The notes under the pieces: model-generated
The model's input: the letters and a program-made list of their open reading frames with translations, nothing else
What the model was told of the DNA's origin: nothing
Databases searched by the model: none
Translations under genes and position numbers: made by a program
Assembly (NCBI GenBank): GCA_021324915.1
Contig: JAJPIC010000012.1
Location: 1-64,000 of the forward strand
Source of the DNA: Beijerinckiaceae bacterium
GTDB lineage: Bacteria; Pseudomonadota; Alphaproteobacteria; Rhizobiales; Beijerinckiaceae
Reading direction: 5' to 3'
DNA length: 64,000 nt
Part shown: piece after piece, positions 17,902-26,767 of the stretch
How the letters are laid out: each line of letters begins with the position of its first letter
Position numbering within the stretch: position 1 is the first letter of the stretch

Positions 17902-18354
17902 CTACCCCGTCGGCAGCCCTTTCAGCATGCGCCAGCGCTTTTCGGCGCGCGACTCGTTCGTTTTCGGCGCGCTGAGGAAATAGACGAGCGATGCCTGGCT
18001 CCCGAAGCAGAAGACCTGATGCGTATCGGGATCCGTCCAATTGAAAGAACAATCGGTCGGAATGAGCTTGCCCGCGGCGACGCCGATCGGATCATGATCC
18101 TCGAAAGCGCCCTTGCCTTGCAGAGGATGCGGCCGGCCGATGTCCCACATGCCCCAGCTCTTGCCGGGCTCGGCGCCCTCGATGCGCGGGTCTTGCAATC
18201 CGTCTTTCATCGCATCCGTCGAATTGGCGTCATTATCCTGCGGAGTCGCGGACCCGGACGTCTGCGCCAAAGCTGCGGCGCAGAACGCGACGCCCGCCAA
18301 CAAGACCAAAATCGCTCTACTCAAAATCGCTCCACCAAGCCCGCTCGATGCCAT
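17902..18354 (-). CDS. Secreted protein of unknown function
   Basis: A 150-residue protein with an N-terminal signal peptide (ILVLLAGVAFCAAALAQ). A short linker rich in Ser, Asp and Asn is followed by a compact domain holding SWGMWDIGRPHPLQG and two cysteines (TDCSFNW and VFCFGSQASLVYFL). The C-terminal part faintly resembles a YHS-type metal-binding domain (Cys...FCxxS...FL), but I do not assign one. No metal or catalytic motif is certain. It is convergent with nrdJ and divergent from the LysR regulator, and might be controlled by it. Function unknown. Confidence 0.7.
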   Translation of the reverse strand: MASSGLGGAILSRAILVLLAGVAFCAAALAQTSGSATPQDNDANSTDAMKDGLQDPRIEGAEPGKSWGMWDIGRPHPLQGKGAFEDHDPIGVAAGKLIPTDCSFNWTDPDTHQVFCFGSQASLVYFLSAPKTNESRAEKRWRMLKGLPTG

Positions 18355-18499
18355 CCGCTTGCCTCTTCAATTCCTTGGACTTACTCTAGCCGCGGTTATC
18401 TTTCGATCATACACCGGCATTCGCGACGCACGACATTTAATTGTCTCATGGTCGCGATGAGCGCGGCTCATGCGCGCGAACTGGGGCGCGAAGGTCATA

Positions 18500-19414
18500 A
18501 TGCTCTACGATACGACCCTTTTGCGCACTTTCGCCGCCGTTTGCGACTCCGGCAGTTTCACCAAAGCGGCGCGCGCAGTGAACCTCACGCAATCCGCCGT
18601 GAGCCTGCACGTCAAGCGCCTGGAGGACCAGGTCGGTGCCCTGCTCATCCAACGCAATGCGCGCGGCATCGAGCTTACCGAACAGGGCGAAATTCTGCTT
18701 TCGTATGCGAGGCGCATCCTCGCGCTCTTCAAGGAGGCCGGCGAGCGCCTGGGCCGCGAAGGCGACAACCTGATCCGCATCGGCGCGCCGGAATATTTCG
18801 ATCTCCACACGCTCTCCTCGCTGCTCGCGCAATTCTCGGCGCGTTATCCCGATGTGCGGCTGCAAATCGAGCTCGGCATCGGACCGGATATTTCCGAGCT
18901 GATCGATGACGGCGCGCTCGACCTTGCGATCGTCAGCAACGAGATCGGCGAAGGCGATGGGATTGCTCTTTGCCGTGAGCGCCGCGTCTGGGCGGCCGGG
19001 CGCGCCATGCGCCTCGCGCCCGACGAACCTGCGCCGCTCGCGCTCTATCCGCCCTTTTGCCGCTGGCGCAAGCTCGCGCTCGAACAGCTCGACCAGGCAG
19101 GGCGGCCCTGGACGCTCGTCATTCAGAGCGCCGGGACGACCGGCATTCTCGCCGCGCTCGACGCCGGGCTCGCGATCACGATCTTTCCCGAATATAGCTT
19201 GCCGGACAGGCTTAAAGCTTTAGGCAGCGCCGAGGCGCTTCCGGCTCTGCCCGATTTCGAATTCGTTCTGCGCCGCAGCCGCAGGACTTCACCCGCAGCC
19301 GATCATCTTGCCGAGATGATCATCAATTTCTTCCAGCTTTCGACGGCGCTGGTGCCGGCGATGAATACCAAAGAACGCGCCCAGCTCCTCTTGCGGACCG
19401 CTCTCGAGGCTTAA
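18500..19414 (+). CDS. LysR-family transcriptional regulator
   Basis: A 304-residue regulator. The N-terminal winged HTH (residues about 3-62) reads LLRTFAAVCDSGSFTKAARA, then NLTQSAVSLHVKRLEDQVG, the LysR signature. The C-terminal co-inducer domain begins near residue 90 (IRIGAPEYFDLHTLSSLLAQ). The start at 18500 (MLYDTTLLRTF) has AAGG six bases upstream and fits the family. The target and ligand are unknown. It is divergent from the secreted protein gene at 17902-18354, with about 145 bases between, the classical arrangement for a LysR protein and its target. Confidence 0.93.
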   Translation: MLYDTTLLRTFAAVCDSGSFTKAARAVNLTQSAVSLHVKRLEDQVGALLIQRNARGIELTEQGEILLSYARRILALFKEAGERLGREGDNLIRIGAPEYFDLHTLSSLLAQFSARYPDVRLQIELGIGPDISELIDDGALDLAIVSNEIGEGDGIALCRERRVWAAGRAMRLAPDEPAPLALYPPFCRWRKLALEQLDQAGRPWTLVIQSAGTTGILAALDAGLAITIFPEYSLPDRLKALGSAEALPALPDFEFVLRRSRRTSPAADHLAEMIINFFQLSTALVPAMNTKERAQLLLRTALEA

Positions 19415-19542
19415 AGGCGATCGAGCCCCGCTTTCAGCGCGCCGCGACAATTCTTTAGCCATGTTTGTTCGCGCCTGCAGCTTGGATCATACACCGCTCG
19501 CCCCAAGCGCGTGACGCCTTTCTTTCCGACCTGATGGATGGT

Positions 19543-21030
19543 TCAGGCGGCTTTGGTCTTCTGGCGGCAGGCGACAATCCCATAATGGTCTCTGCCGAAA
19601 TCCCGGCACGTCCAGGTCTTGTCGACAACGTCGATCATCGGCGGATGAAGTCGCGCAACCGTTCCCCTAAATCCGGTGTAATAGATCCAAAGGATCGCGG
19701 CATCATGCGCCCTCGCTTCCTCGATCAGGCGCTTGTTCGGATCCTCGTTGGCGCCGAAGAACACCGGCGTCACCTCAACCGGCACACCGGCCCGCATGAA
19801 GAAAAATCGCCCGGTCGCCGTCAGGAGACGCGGATCGATCGTGCGGTTCGCCGGATTGTCGAAGAATAGGACGATGCGGTCCGTTTTGGCCGCCATCAGG
19901 GCTTGTGCCGCCCGCTCGAAGCTAAAAGCTCTACCTGGAGAATTGATCTGGCTGGCGACCACAATGAATGCGATAGCCGAATAAAAGCATAATATGATGA
20001 GCGGCGCAAATTCCCAATTGCGTCTGATCCGGCAGAAAATGAGAGCCAGTCCGAACAAAGCGCCAGGACCGAAGGGCATCAAATAGCGGAACGTGAAACA
20101 CGGCCGAATAAAGCCAATTGCCACAACGACGCCAACCGAAACCAATGCCGCGGCGGGAACGAGCCAGAGGGCGCGCTCCTCCTCCGAAACCGGGCGCGGC
20201 CACCACAGCAGACTTGCGAGAAACAAGAGTACGGCGAGCGCCGCGACGATCCAGAAGTTCGAGAGGACGTCGATCGCCGTCCACAAATCACTAGGGCCGA
20301 GCAGCGAGTACCAGGCGATCTGCGGGTTCAGATAAGGAAGGAAATGGCCCAGATGGAACGCCAGCCAGATTGGAAGAGGAACAAAGACCAAAGCAGCCGG
20401 CCAGAGTGGCACGATGCCGCCGCGCAAGCGGACGAGGAGGATGATCGATTGTATGGCGATCAAAAAGCCTGCGTAATAATGCGTGAGAAGGAGAAGAACA
20501 CCCACGGCGGCCCAACCGAACGCGACACGTCTGGCTGGAGCGAGCAGGAGTTGGACGAAGAGAATTGTGTTGAACGTCGCCAATAGAATGAGCAGCGCGT
20601 AGCAGCGTGCCTCGTGCGCAAAGGTAAAGCCCGGGATCCAGAGGGCAAGCAATGCACCCCAGTAGAACTTCAATCCCCGGGTTGGAATGGAACGGCTCGC
20701 TAGCGCAATCCATGCGGCAGCGGCCGCAAAAATGGCGCTCGGCACGCGTAGAGCAATATTCGACAGGCCAAAAACTCCCGTCCAAAAGTGGAGTATGAGA
20801 TAGTAAAGGGGTGCATTCACGTCGACGAGCATCAGCTCGAATGAGTCCTTTAGCGAGCTTGGCGCAACGATCGCACCCGTCCCCGTTTCATCGAACCAAA
20901 GCGTCTGATCGAGGCCGATGAAATGAATGACTGTCCCTGTGATCAGAGCGACATAAGCCGCCAAGCGCAGAGGATCTACACCTTCCTCCGGCGACGCTTT
21001 GCTCGCAATCTTTTCGGCGATGAAAGCCAT
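19543..21030 (-). CDS. GT-C type membrane glycosyltransferase (GT39/ArnT-like)
   Basis: A 495-residue polytopic protein with about 10-12 hydrophobic segments. Near residue 44 lies the acidic motif LWFDETGTG in the first periplasmic loop, followed by VDVNAPLYYLILHFW, both characteristic of dolichyl-phosphate-mannose/ArnT-like GT-C transferases that use a polyprenyl-phosphate sugar outside the inner membrane. The start is the ATG at 21030, preceded by a strong GGAGG five bases away. The frame extends 12 codons further upstream. The gene probably decorates the exopolysaccharide made by the adjacent cluster. Confidence 0.78.
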   Translation of the reverse strand: MAFIAEKIASKASPEEGVDPLRLAAYVALITGTVIHFIGLDQTLWFDETGTGAIVAPSSLKDSFELMLVDVNAPLYYLILHFWTGVFGLSNIALRVPSAIFAAAAAWIALASRSIPTRGLKFYWGALLALWIPGFTFAHEARCYALLILLATFNTILFVQLLLAPARRVAFGWAAVGVLLLLTHYYAGFLIAIQSIILLVRLRGGIVPLWPAALVFVPLPIWLAFHLGHFLPYLNPQIAWYSLLGPSDLWTAIDVLSNFWIVAALAVLLFLASLLWWPRPVSEEERALWLVPAAALVSVGVVVAIGFIRPCFTFRYLMPFGPGALFGLALIFCRIRRNWEFAPLIILCFYSAIAFIVVASQINSPGRAFSFERAAQALMAAKTDRIVLFFDNPANRTIDPRLLTATGRFFFMRAGVPVEVTPVFFGANEDPNKRLIEEARAHDAAILWIYYTGFRGTVARLHPPMIDVVDKTWTCRDFGRDHYGIVACRQKTKAA

Positions 21031-21119
21031 CCTCACCTCCGGCTTGAGACTAGCGGGCGCAGGCATAAGAAAGCTTTAAACCATGTTGTGAAACGCGCTG
21101 CGTTCGCTATTCAGGCGGC

Positions 21120-23261
21120 TCAGGCGTTGAGCGCGGCGCCAGTCTCGCTGCTCTCTCCGCTATCCACGTTGTCGATGACGAGGACCTCCGGGGCGCCGGC
21201 AGCCTTGAGTGTGGCGCGCGCCGCTTCGGTTTCCGTATCGTTTTTGTCCGGCATAGCGAGCACGACGAAATCGGCGAAAGGCGCGAGCACTTTCGGCGTG
21301 TCGCTCGCCGTCAGCGGCGGCGCGGCCAGCACGACGAAATCGTAGGTCTGGGTGAGAGCATGGAGAATGACATCGAGTTCGTCCGGATCGAAATCGTCGG
21401 CCGAGCCGAACGCAACGAAATGCAGCCGCGAATCTTGATCGCGATGGATCACGTCGGCGAACGAGGCCGTGCCGTCGAGGAGATCGGTGAGGCCGATCAT
21501 TTTCTTTCCCGCATTTGGCATCAGCGCCGCCACTTGCGCCGCTTTGCGGTCGAGATCGATCATGATGGGGCGGCCCTCCCGAGCGAGAGAGCGCGCAAAG
21601 CCGATCAGAGCGGCGGTCGCCGCTTCGCTTTCCGACGCTCGCGTCGCGAGGACATAAACGCCTTGATCGGTCGTAGCGCGCGCGGCGATCTTTTCCTTCG
21701 GGTCGCGCTCCGCCGCGATCTCTTCGCGCAAAGCCTCCGCGACCCCGGCTTCGGCCGTCGCACCTCCTTCGCGCGAGCGGCCGAACTGTTTGACGCGCTC
21801 GATCGTCTCGGCAAATCCGCTCGGCCTCGACTCATCGACTGCATCGCGCGGGCCGCCGGAAAGTAATTCGCTGCCGACCGCGGCCCCGAGCGAGAGAACA
21901 AAGGCCGCAATGGTTCCGAAGGCGAGCGTCGGGATTTTTTTCGGGAAGGAAGGCTCATCGGGCGGCGTGGCGCGTGAAATGATGCGCGCGTCGGCCGGTG
22001 TCGACGTCGAATATTCGACCGCCAGGGCCTCTTGATATTTCGTCATGCTGGCATCGAGCTCCGTCCGCAAGGCCTGAGCGGCGCGCTCGAGATCGCGCAG
22101 ATGCACGGCGTCCGTGTTCGAGGCGACGACTTGCGTCTTCTGTTGCTCGATGGTCCCTTCTATATTCGCAACGCGCGAGGCCGCGATCTTGGAATCATTC
22201 TCGAGCGCACGAGCAATGGTCTCGGCCGCGGCGCGCAGCTGCGTTTCCAGATTCGTGATCTCAGCATGGAGCTCTTTTATCCGCGGATGGCCGGGAAGAA
22301 GAGCACCGGATTCGAGCGCGAGCTGCGCCCTGGCCGTCACCAATTGTTCGGCAATGCGTCGGATAAGATCATTATTGGCGACGTCCGGTACTTCGGAAAT
22401 GCGCCCCTGGCGCAACATATCGCGAATGAGCGAGGCTCTCGCCTGGCTGTCCGCCTGCTGTGTGCGCGCGCGCGACAACTCGCTGTTGAGCTCGGCGAGC
22501 TGCTGGCTGGTAATGGTCATATTATTATTGCCGGCGAGAAGGCCGGTGCTGGCGCGGTAGCGCTCGACCTCGTCGGCCGCGCGAACCGCCTTGTCCTTCA
22601 GCTCGTCGATCTGGGCGGAAAGGGACGTCGCTGCCTTCTTTGCGAGCTCCCGCTTTGCGTTCGATTGCATCTGCAAATAGAGGCTGGCGATCTCATTGGC
22701 GGCATGGGCTGCGAGTTGCGGATCCTTGGACCAGAATTGGATCGTGATGACACGCGTCTTGGTGGGTGAAAAGACCGTCAATCTCTGCTCGAACGTATTG
22801 AGCACGCGGTCTTCTGCCGGAACGCGCATCGGATCGCGCATCAAGCCGAACATGACGAAGAGGCGCGAGACGACGCTGAGGCCGTGCGCATAGGGGTCGA
22901 ACTCCGGATTGCCGACGAGACCGAGGTCATCGATCGCCTTGCGCCCGAGATCGGGAGAGGTGATGAGCTGAACCTGGCTGCCGACCAGCGCCTCGTCGGT
23001 CGCCTCGGTATTTTGCTGAATCTGTTGCTCGGTGAGTTGCGGCCCCGTGAGGAAGTTCTCCTGATTTTCGAGCAGAACTTGCGCCTGCGCGGTATAGCGC
23101 GGCTTGACCATCGTCACGAAGAGGCTGGCGGCGAGAAAGCCGAGCGCCGTCGAGATCAGAATCCAATAGCGCTTACGATAGATCGCAGAGCCGAGCGCTC
23201 CGAGGTCGAGGTCGTTCGAGCGCTCCTCGAATTCAATGTCCGGCTCGAAAACCTGGGTCAT
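21120..23261 (-). CDS. Wzz/ExoP-type polysaccharide co-polymerase with degenerate kinase domain
   Basis: A 713-residue inner-membrane protein. The first transmembrane segment is near residues 33-53 (YWILISTALGFLAASLFV). A long periplasmic Wzz region with coiled coil follows, then a proline-rich motif (TPPDEPSFPKKIPTL) and a second membrane segment near residue 455. The cytoplasmic C-terminus aligns with the BY-kinase fold, but where Walker A (GEGKS/T) should be it has ATRASESEAATAA. A Walker A'-like IMIDLD remains and there is no terminal tyrosine cluster. It should control chain length without kinase activity. It is divergent from the OPX gene. Confidence 0.85.
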   Translation of the reverse strand: MTQVFEPDIEFEERSNDLDLGALGSAIYRKRYWILISTALGFLAASLFVTMVKPRYTAQAQVLLENQENFLTGPQLTEQQIQQNTEATDEALVGSQVQLITSPDLGRKAIDDLGLVGNPEFDPYAHGLSVVSRLFVMFGLMRDPMRVPAEDRVLNTFEQRLTVFSPTKTRVITIQFWSKDPQLAAHAANEIASLYLQMQSNAKRELAKKAATSLSAQIDELKDKAVRAADEVERYRASTGLLAGNNNMTITSQQLAELNSELSRARTQQADSQARASLIRDMLRQGRISEVPDVANNDLIRRIAEQLVTARAQLALESGALLPGHPRIKELHAEITNLETQLRAAAETIARALENDSKIAASRVANIEGTIEQQKTQVVASNTDAVHLRDLERAAQALRTELDASMTKYQEALAVEYSTSTPADARIISRATPPDEPSFPKKIPTLAFGTIAAFVLSLGAAVGSELLSGGPRDAVDESRPSGFAETIERVKQFGRSREGGATAEAGVAEALREEIAAERDPKEKIAARATTDQGVYVLATRASESEAATAALIGFARSLAREGRPIMIDLDRKAAQVAALMPNAGKKMIGLTDLLDGTASFADVIHRDQDSRLHFVAFGSADDFDPDELDVILHALTQTYDFVVLAAPPLTASDTPKVLAPFADFVVLAMPDKNDTETEAARATLKAAGAPEVLVIDNVDSGESSETGAALNA

Positions 23262-23334
23262 GCGCAACCTCGCGGCGCATCGGATCGGCGCTCATGAGCT
23301 TCGGTGGCACATCAAGACGTGCGAAGGTTGAAAC

Positions 23335-23385
23335 GAGGTTAATAACCTCCTCAAATCAAAGATCGAAGGTTAAGGTTTATTAACC
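23335..23385. promoter_or_regulatory. Palindromes in the exopolysaccharide divergent promoter region
   Basis: In the 192-base AT-rich gap between the co-polymerase and OPX genes are two inverted repeats: GAGGTTAATAACCTC (23335-23349) and GGTTAA-N6-TTAACC (23368-23385). The second continues into TTAACCAT, the half-site known for the alphaproteobacterial cell-cycle regulator CtrA, although the two TTAA elements are 6 apart and not the usual 7. A TATAAA lies a few bases downstream. They probably bind a regulator of both directions, whose identity is uncertain. Confidence 0.4.
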
Positions 23386-23453
23386 ATGCCGCTCTATAAA
23401 AATCGGAACACACTGCAACCCCTTGGCGAGAGCCCATTCCTGCGGCAGGGATC

Positions 23454-24011
23454 ATGCGGCGCATCATCGTTTCAATCGTCATTTTGGCCGTGTCTCTGCT
23501 CGTGTCGGCCTGCGCACCGTCCTACTCGGCCTATTTCGATTCGGATCCGAATGTGCCCTACCGGCTGGCGAGCGGCGACCGCTTGCGCGTCATCGTTTTC
23601 GGCCAGGATGACTTGAGCAACTCCTATGCCGTCGACGGCTCGGGCCATATCCAGATGCCGCTCATCGGCATAGTCACCGCGGAGGGCAAGACCACTGCCG
23701 AACTGGCAAGAGATATCGAGATACGATTGCGCAACGGCTTCTTGCGCGATCCGCATGTCTCGGTGGAGGTCGAAGCCTTTCGGCCTTTCTTTGTGCTCGG
23801 CGAGGTCACGACGCCTGGCCAATACCCTTACGTCAACGGCATGACTGCGGAGACCGCCGTTGCCATCGCGGGCGGGTTCACTCCGCGCGCCTATAAGGAG
23901 AGCGTCGAGCTCACCCGCACGATCGACGGACGGCAGGTGACGGGCGAAGTGTCGATCAAACATCCGATTAACCCCGGCGATACGATCGTCGTGCGAGAAC
24001 GCTGGTTTTAG
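23454..24011 (+). CDS. Polysaccharide export lipoprotein (OPX/Wza family)
   Basis: A 185-residue outer-membrane polysaccharide export protein. A lipoprotein signal ends in the lipobox LLVSAC, with lipidated Cys at residue 20. The Poly_export domain follows (YRLASGDRLRVIVFGQDDLS to DPHVSVEVEAFRPF), then an SLBB-like repeat (FFVLGEVTTPGQYPYVNGMT). It is short relative to E. coli Wza, as in ExoF- and GumB-like proteins. It should form the outer-membrane or periplasmic channel matched to the divergent Wzz/ExoP protein, and starts the plus-strand operon of glycosyltransferases. Confidence 0.92.
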   Translation: MRRIIVSIVILAVSLLVSACAPSYSAYFDSDPNVPYRLASGDRLRVIVFGQDDLSNSYAVDGSGHIQMPLIGIVTAEGKTTAELARDIEIRLRNGFLRDPHVSVEVEAFRPFFVLGEVTTPGQYPYVNGMTAETAVAIAGGFTPRAYKESVELTRTIDGRQVTGEVSIKHPINPGDTIVVRERWF

Positions 24012-24023
24012 AGAGGCGAGCCC

Positions 24024-25202
24024 ATGGCAAAGTCCGCCGATAGCAAGCTGCGCATTCTGCATGTATTGCGCACGCCGGTCGGCGGGCTCTTCCGGCATGT
24101 CGCCGATCTCGCCAGAGAACAGGCGGCGCGCGGCCACGCGGTCGGGCTCGTCGCCGATTCCTCGACCGGCGGCGAGCGGGCCGAAGCGGTTTTCGCCGAG
24201 CTCACATCGGCGCTGTCCCTCGGCCTTCTGCGCCTGCCGATGCAACGCCAGCCTAGTCCGCTCGATTTGCCGCTCGCGGCGCGAATCGCGCTCCATGCGC
24301 GCAGGCTGCGCGCCGATGTCATACACGGCCACGGCTCAAAGGGCGGAGTCTACGCGCGATTGCCAGGTTTTCTGCCGGGGCTCGGCGCGCCGGTGCGCGC
24401 CTATACGCCGCATGGCGGCAGCCTCCATTTCAACGGCGCGAGCTACCGGGCCGCCGAGCGCATTCTCGCGGCGCGGACCGACCTTTTTCTTTTCGAAAGC
24501 GCCTATGCGCGCGACCGGCTCATCGAGCGCATCGGGCCGCCGCGCGGCCTCGTGCGCACCGTCGTCAACGGTTTGCGTGCGTCCGAGTTCACCCCCGTCG
24601 AAGCCTCTCCGGAAGCGGCGGATTTCGTTTTCATCGGCGAGCTCTGCGCGGCCAAAGGCATCGATACGCTGATCGATGCCATGGCCGCCTTGTCGCAGCG
24701 CGCCATTCGCCCGCGTCTCCTGCTTGTCGGAGCCGGGCGCGATGAAGCCGCGCTCGTTGCCAAGGTGCGGGCGAACGGGCTTGCCGAGACGGTCACCTTT
24801 GCCGGCGCGATGCCGGCCCGCGATGCGTTCAGGCGCGGGCGTATCCTCGTCGTCCCCAGCAGGGCTGAATCGCTTCCATATATTGTGCTCGAAGCCGCGG
24901 CGGCGCGCGTGCCGATGATCGCCACCAACGTCGGCGGTATCGGCGAAATCTTCGGCCCCCATAAAGGCCGGCTTATCGGCTCCAACGATCCGCTGGCTCT
25001 CGCTCAAGCGCTCGAAGCGAGCTTGCTAAAGGATCCTGCCGAGCTTCGGCGCCAAGCCGACATGCTCGCCGCATTCGTTGCGACCCGCTTTACCATAGAT
25101 GAAATGGCCGATTCCGTCCTCGCCGGCTATCGCGAGGCTATCGGTTCCCGGCAAAAAGCCCAATCCGCAATATCTTTCGCCCTCCCATCTTCGCACAAAT
25201 AA
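24024..25202 (+). CDS. GT4-family glycosyltransferase
   Basis: A 392-residue GT-B fold enzyme. The N-terminal domain begins LRILHVLRTPVGGLFRHVAD, with the GG loop for the acceptor side. The C-terminal domain has FVFIGELCAAKGIDTLIDA, then VVPSRAESLPYIVLEAAAA, the E-x7-E-type motif of GT4 retaining transferases, and MIATNVGGIGEI. It adds a sugar from a nucleotide donor to the growing lipid-linked repeat unit at the cytoplasmic face. It lies 12 bases after the OPX gene and 1 base before the initiating transferase, so it is in the same operon. Confidence 0.9.
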   Translation: MAKSADSKLRILHVLRTPVGGLFRHVADLAREQAARGHAVGLVADSSTGGERAEAVFAELTSALSLGLLRLPMQRQPSPLDLPLAARIALHARRLRADVIHGHGSKGGVYARLPGFLPGLGAPVRAYTPHGGSLHFNGASYRAAERILAARTDLFLFESAYARDRLIERIGPPRGLVRTVVNGLRASEFTPVEASPEAADFVFIGELCAAKGIDTLIDAMAALSQRAIRPRLLLVGAGRDEAALVAKVRANGLAETVTFAGAMPARDAFRRGRILVVPSRAESLPYIVLEAAAARVPMIATNVGGIGEIFGPHKGRLIGSNDPLALAQALEASLLKDPAELRRQADMLAAFVATRFTIDEMADSVLAGYREAIGSRQKAQSAISFALPSSHK

Positions 25203-25203
25203 A

Positions 25204-26706
25204 ATGACGAACGTACTGCGCGACATCGCGACGCCCGAGCCCCCAGAGAGAGAGAACGAGGCGCAACGGCTTCTCGCCGCCACACGCGCCTTGCAATCGA
25301 GCGCCGCGACGCCGGCCATTTCGCGTGTCGTTCTCGAAGGATTCGCGCGCATCGTGGAATTCGTGCTGATCGCGGCCACCGGGCTTAGTCTTGGGTTCAT
25401 GGAAACGCCCGTCGCACGCGCGCCCCTCGCGATAGCCGCAGTGCTCGTCGCTGCCGGGCTCGTGCTCGCCTTTCAAAGCTCTAGTCTCTACAAGCTCGGC
25501 TTCATCAGAAAGTGGAAGGCGCTGCGCCTTGGAGCGATCATTGCCTCGGTCTTCGGAATAGCCTTTGCCATTTTGCTTCTCTTCCGGCTGGAGGCGATTT
25601 ATCCGCGCGAATTCTTGGCTACCTGGTTCGGCAGCACGCTCCTCCTGCTCCTCTGCGAACGCGCGGGGTTGGCGCTCATTGTCGATCGGCTCATCAAGAG
25701 CGGCCGGCTCGTTCGGCGCACCGCGCTCGTCGGCGGCGGGTCGCCGGCCGATGCTCTGCTCCAGCAACTTTTTGCGCAGGCGCCGCCCGACTTGCAGATC
25801 CTCGGCATTTTCGACGACCGCACCGACGAACGTTCGCCGGACGTCGTCGCCGGCTTTCCGAAGCTCGGCACGGTCGACGATCTTCTCGAATTCGCGCGCC
25901 GAACACGCATAGATCTCGTCATCTTCACGCTGCCGATCACGGCCGAGCAGCGGCTCTTGCAGATGCTGCGCAAGCTGTGGGTCCTGCCCATCGATATTCG
26001 CCTTGCGGCGCATATGAGCAAGCTGCAGTTCCGGCCCCATTCCTATTCCTACCTCGGCACGGTTCCGCTCATCGATATTTTCGAGAAGCCGATCGCGGAC
26101 TGGGACCTCGTCATCAAACATTGCTTCGACAGGATTGTCGGTGCGCTCTGCCTTTTGCTGCTTGCGCCCGTGATGGCGCTCGTCGCCCTTGCCGTCAGGT
26201 TGGATTCGAAGGGTCCGATCCTCTTCAAACAGAAGCGCTATGGCTTCAACAATGAGGTGATCGAGATCTACAAATTCCGATCCATGTATATCGACACGCT
26301 CGATTTCGGCGCGGCGAAACTGGTGAGCAAGGGCGATCCGCGCGTCACGCGGGTCGGGCGCTTCATTCGCAAGACATCCCTCGACGAGTTGCCGCAGCTC
26401 TTCAACGTCGTGTTCAAGGGCAATCTTTCTCTCGTCGGCCCCCGTCCGCACGCGCTTCACGCCAAGGCGGCCGAGCGCGAATATGACAAGGTCGTCGACA
26501 GCTATTTCGCCCGGCATCGCGTGCGTCCCGGCATTACCGGCTGGGCGCAGATCAATGGCTGGCGCGGCGAGACCGATACGACGGACAAAATCCAAGGCCG
26601 CGTCGAATGCGACCTCTATTACATCGAGAATTGGTCGATCTGGCTCGACATATCCATCCTCTTGGCGACGCCCTTCGCGCTGTTCAAGACCGCAAACGCC
26701 TATTAG
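25204..26706 (+). CDS. Undecaprenyl-phosphate sugar phosphotransferase (WcaJ/PssY-like)
   Basis: A 500-residue polyprenyl-phosphate hexose-1-phosphate transferase that begins repeat-unit assembly. It has four to five N-terminal membrane segments, a CoA-binding-like middle domain ([29 protein letters not shown]) and the conserved catalytic C-terminal domain. That domain includes [56 protein letters not shown] and SLVGPRPHA, whose Asp-Glu and Arg residues are diagnostic. The start is the ATG at 25204, one base after the GT4 stop. The substrate is likely UDP-glucose or UDP-galactose, which sequence does not settle. Confidence 0.93.
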   Translation: MTNVLRDIATPEPPERENEAQRLLAATRALQSSAATPAISRVVLEGFARIVEFVLIAATGLSLGFMETPVARAPLAIAAVLVAAGLVLAFQSSSLYKLGFIRKWKALRLGAIIASVFGIAFAILLLFRLEAIYPREFLATWFGSTLLLLLCERAGLALIVDRLIKSGRLVRRTALVGGGSPADALLQQLFAQAPPDLQILGIFDDRTDERSPDVVAGFPKLGTVDDLLEFARRTRIDLVIFTLPITAEQRLLQMLRKLWVLPIDIRLAAHMSKLQFRPHSYSYLGTVPLIDIFEKPIADWDLVIKHCFDRIVGALCLLLLAPVMALVALAVRLDSKGPILFKQKRYGFNNEVIEIYKFRSMYIDTLDFGAAKLVSKGDPRVTRVGRFIRKTSLDELPQLFNVVFKGNLSLVGPRPHALHAKAAEREYDKVVDSYFARHRVRPGITGWAQINGWRGETDTTDKIQGRVECDLYYIENWSIWLDISILLATPFALFKTANAY

Positions 26707-26767
26707 GCTCGTCAATGAGAGGCGGCCAGTCTCACCGACACCGCCAGGCGCGGATGGCAGGTGAGCC

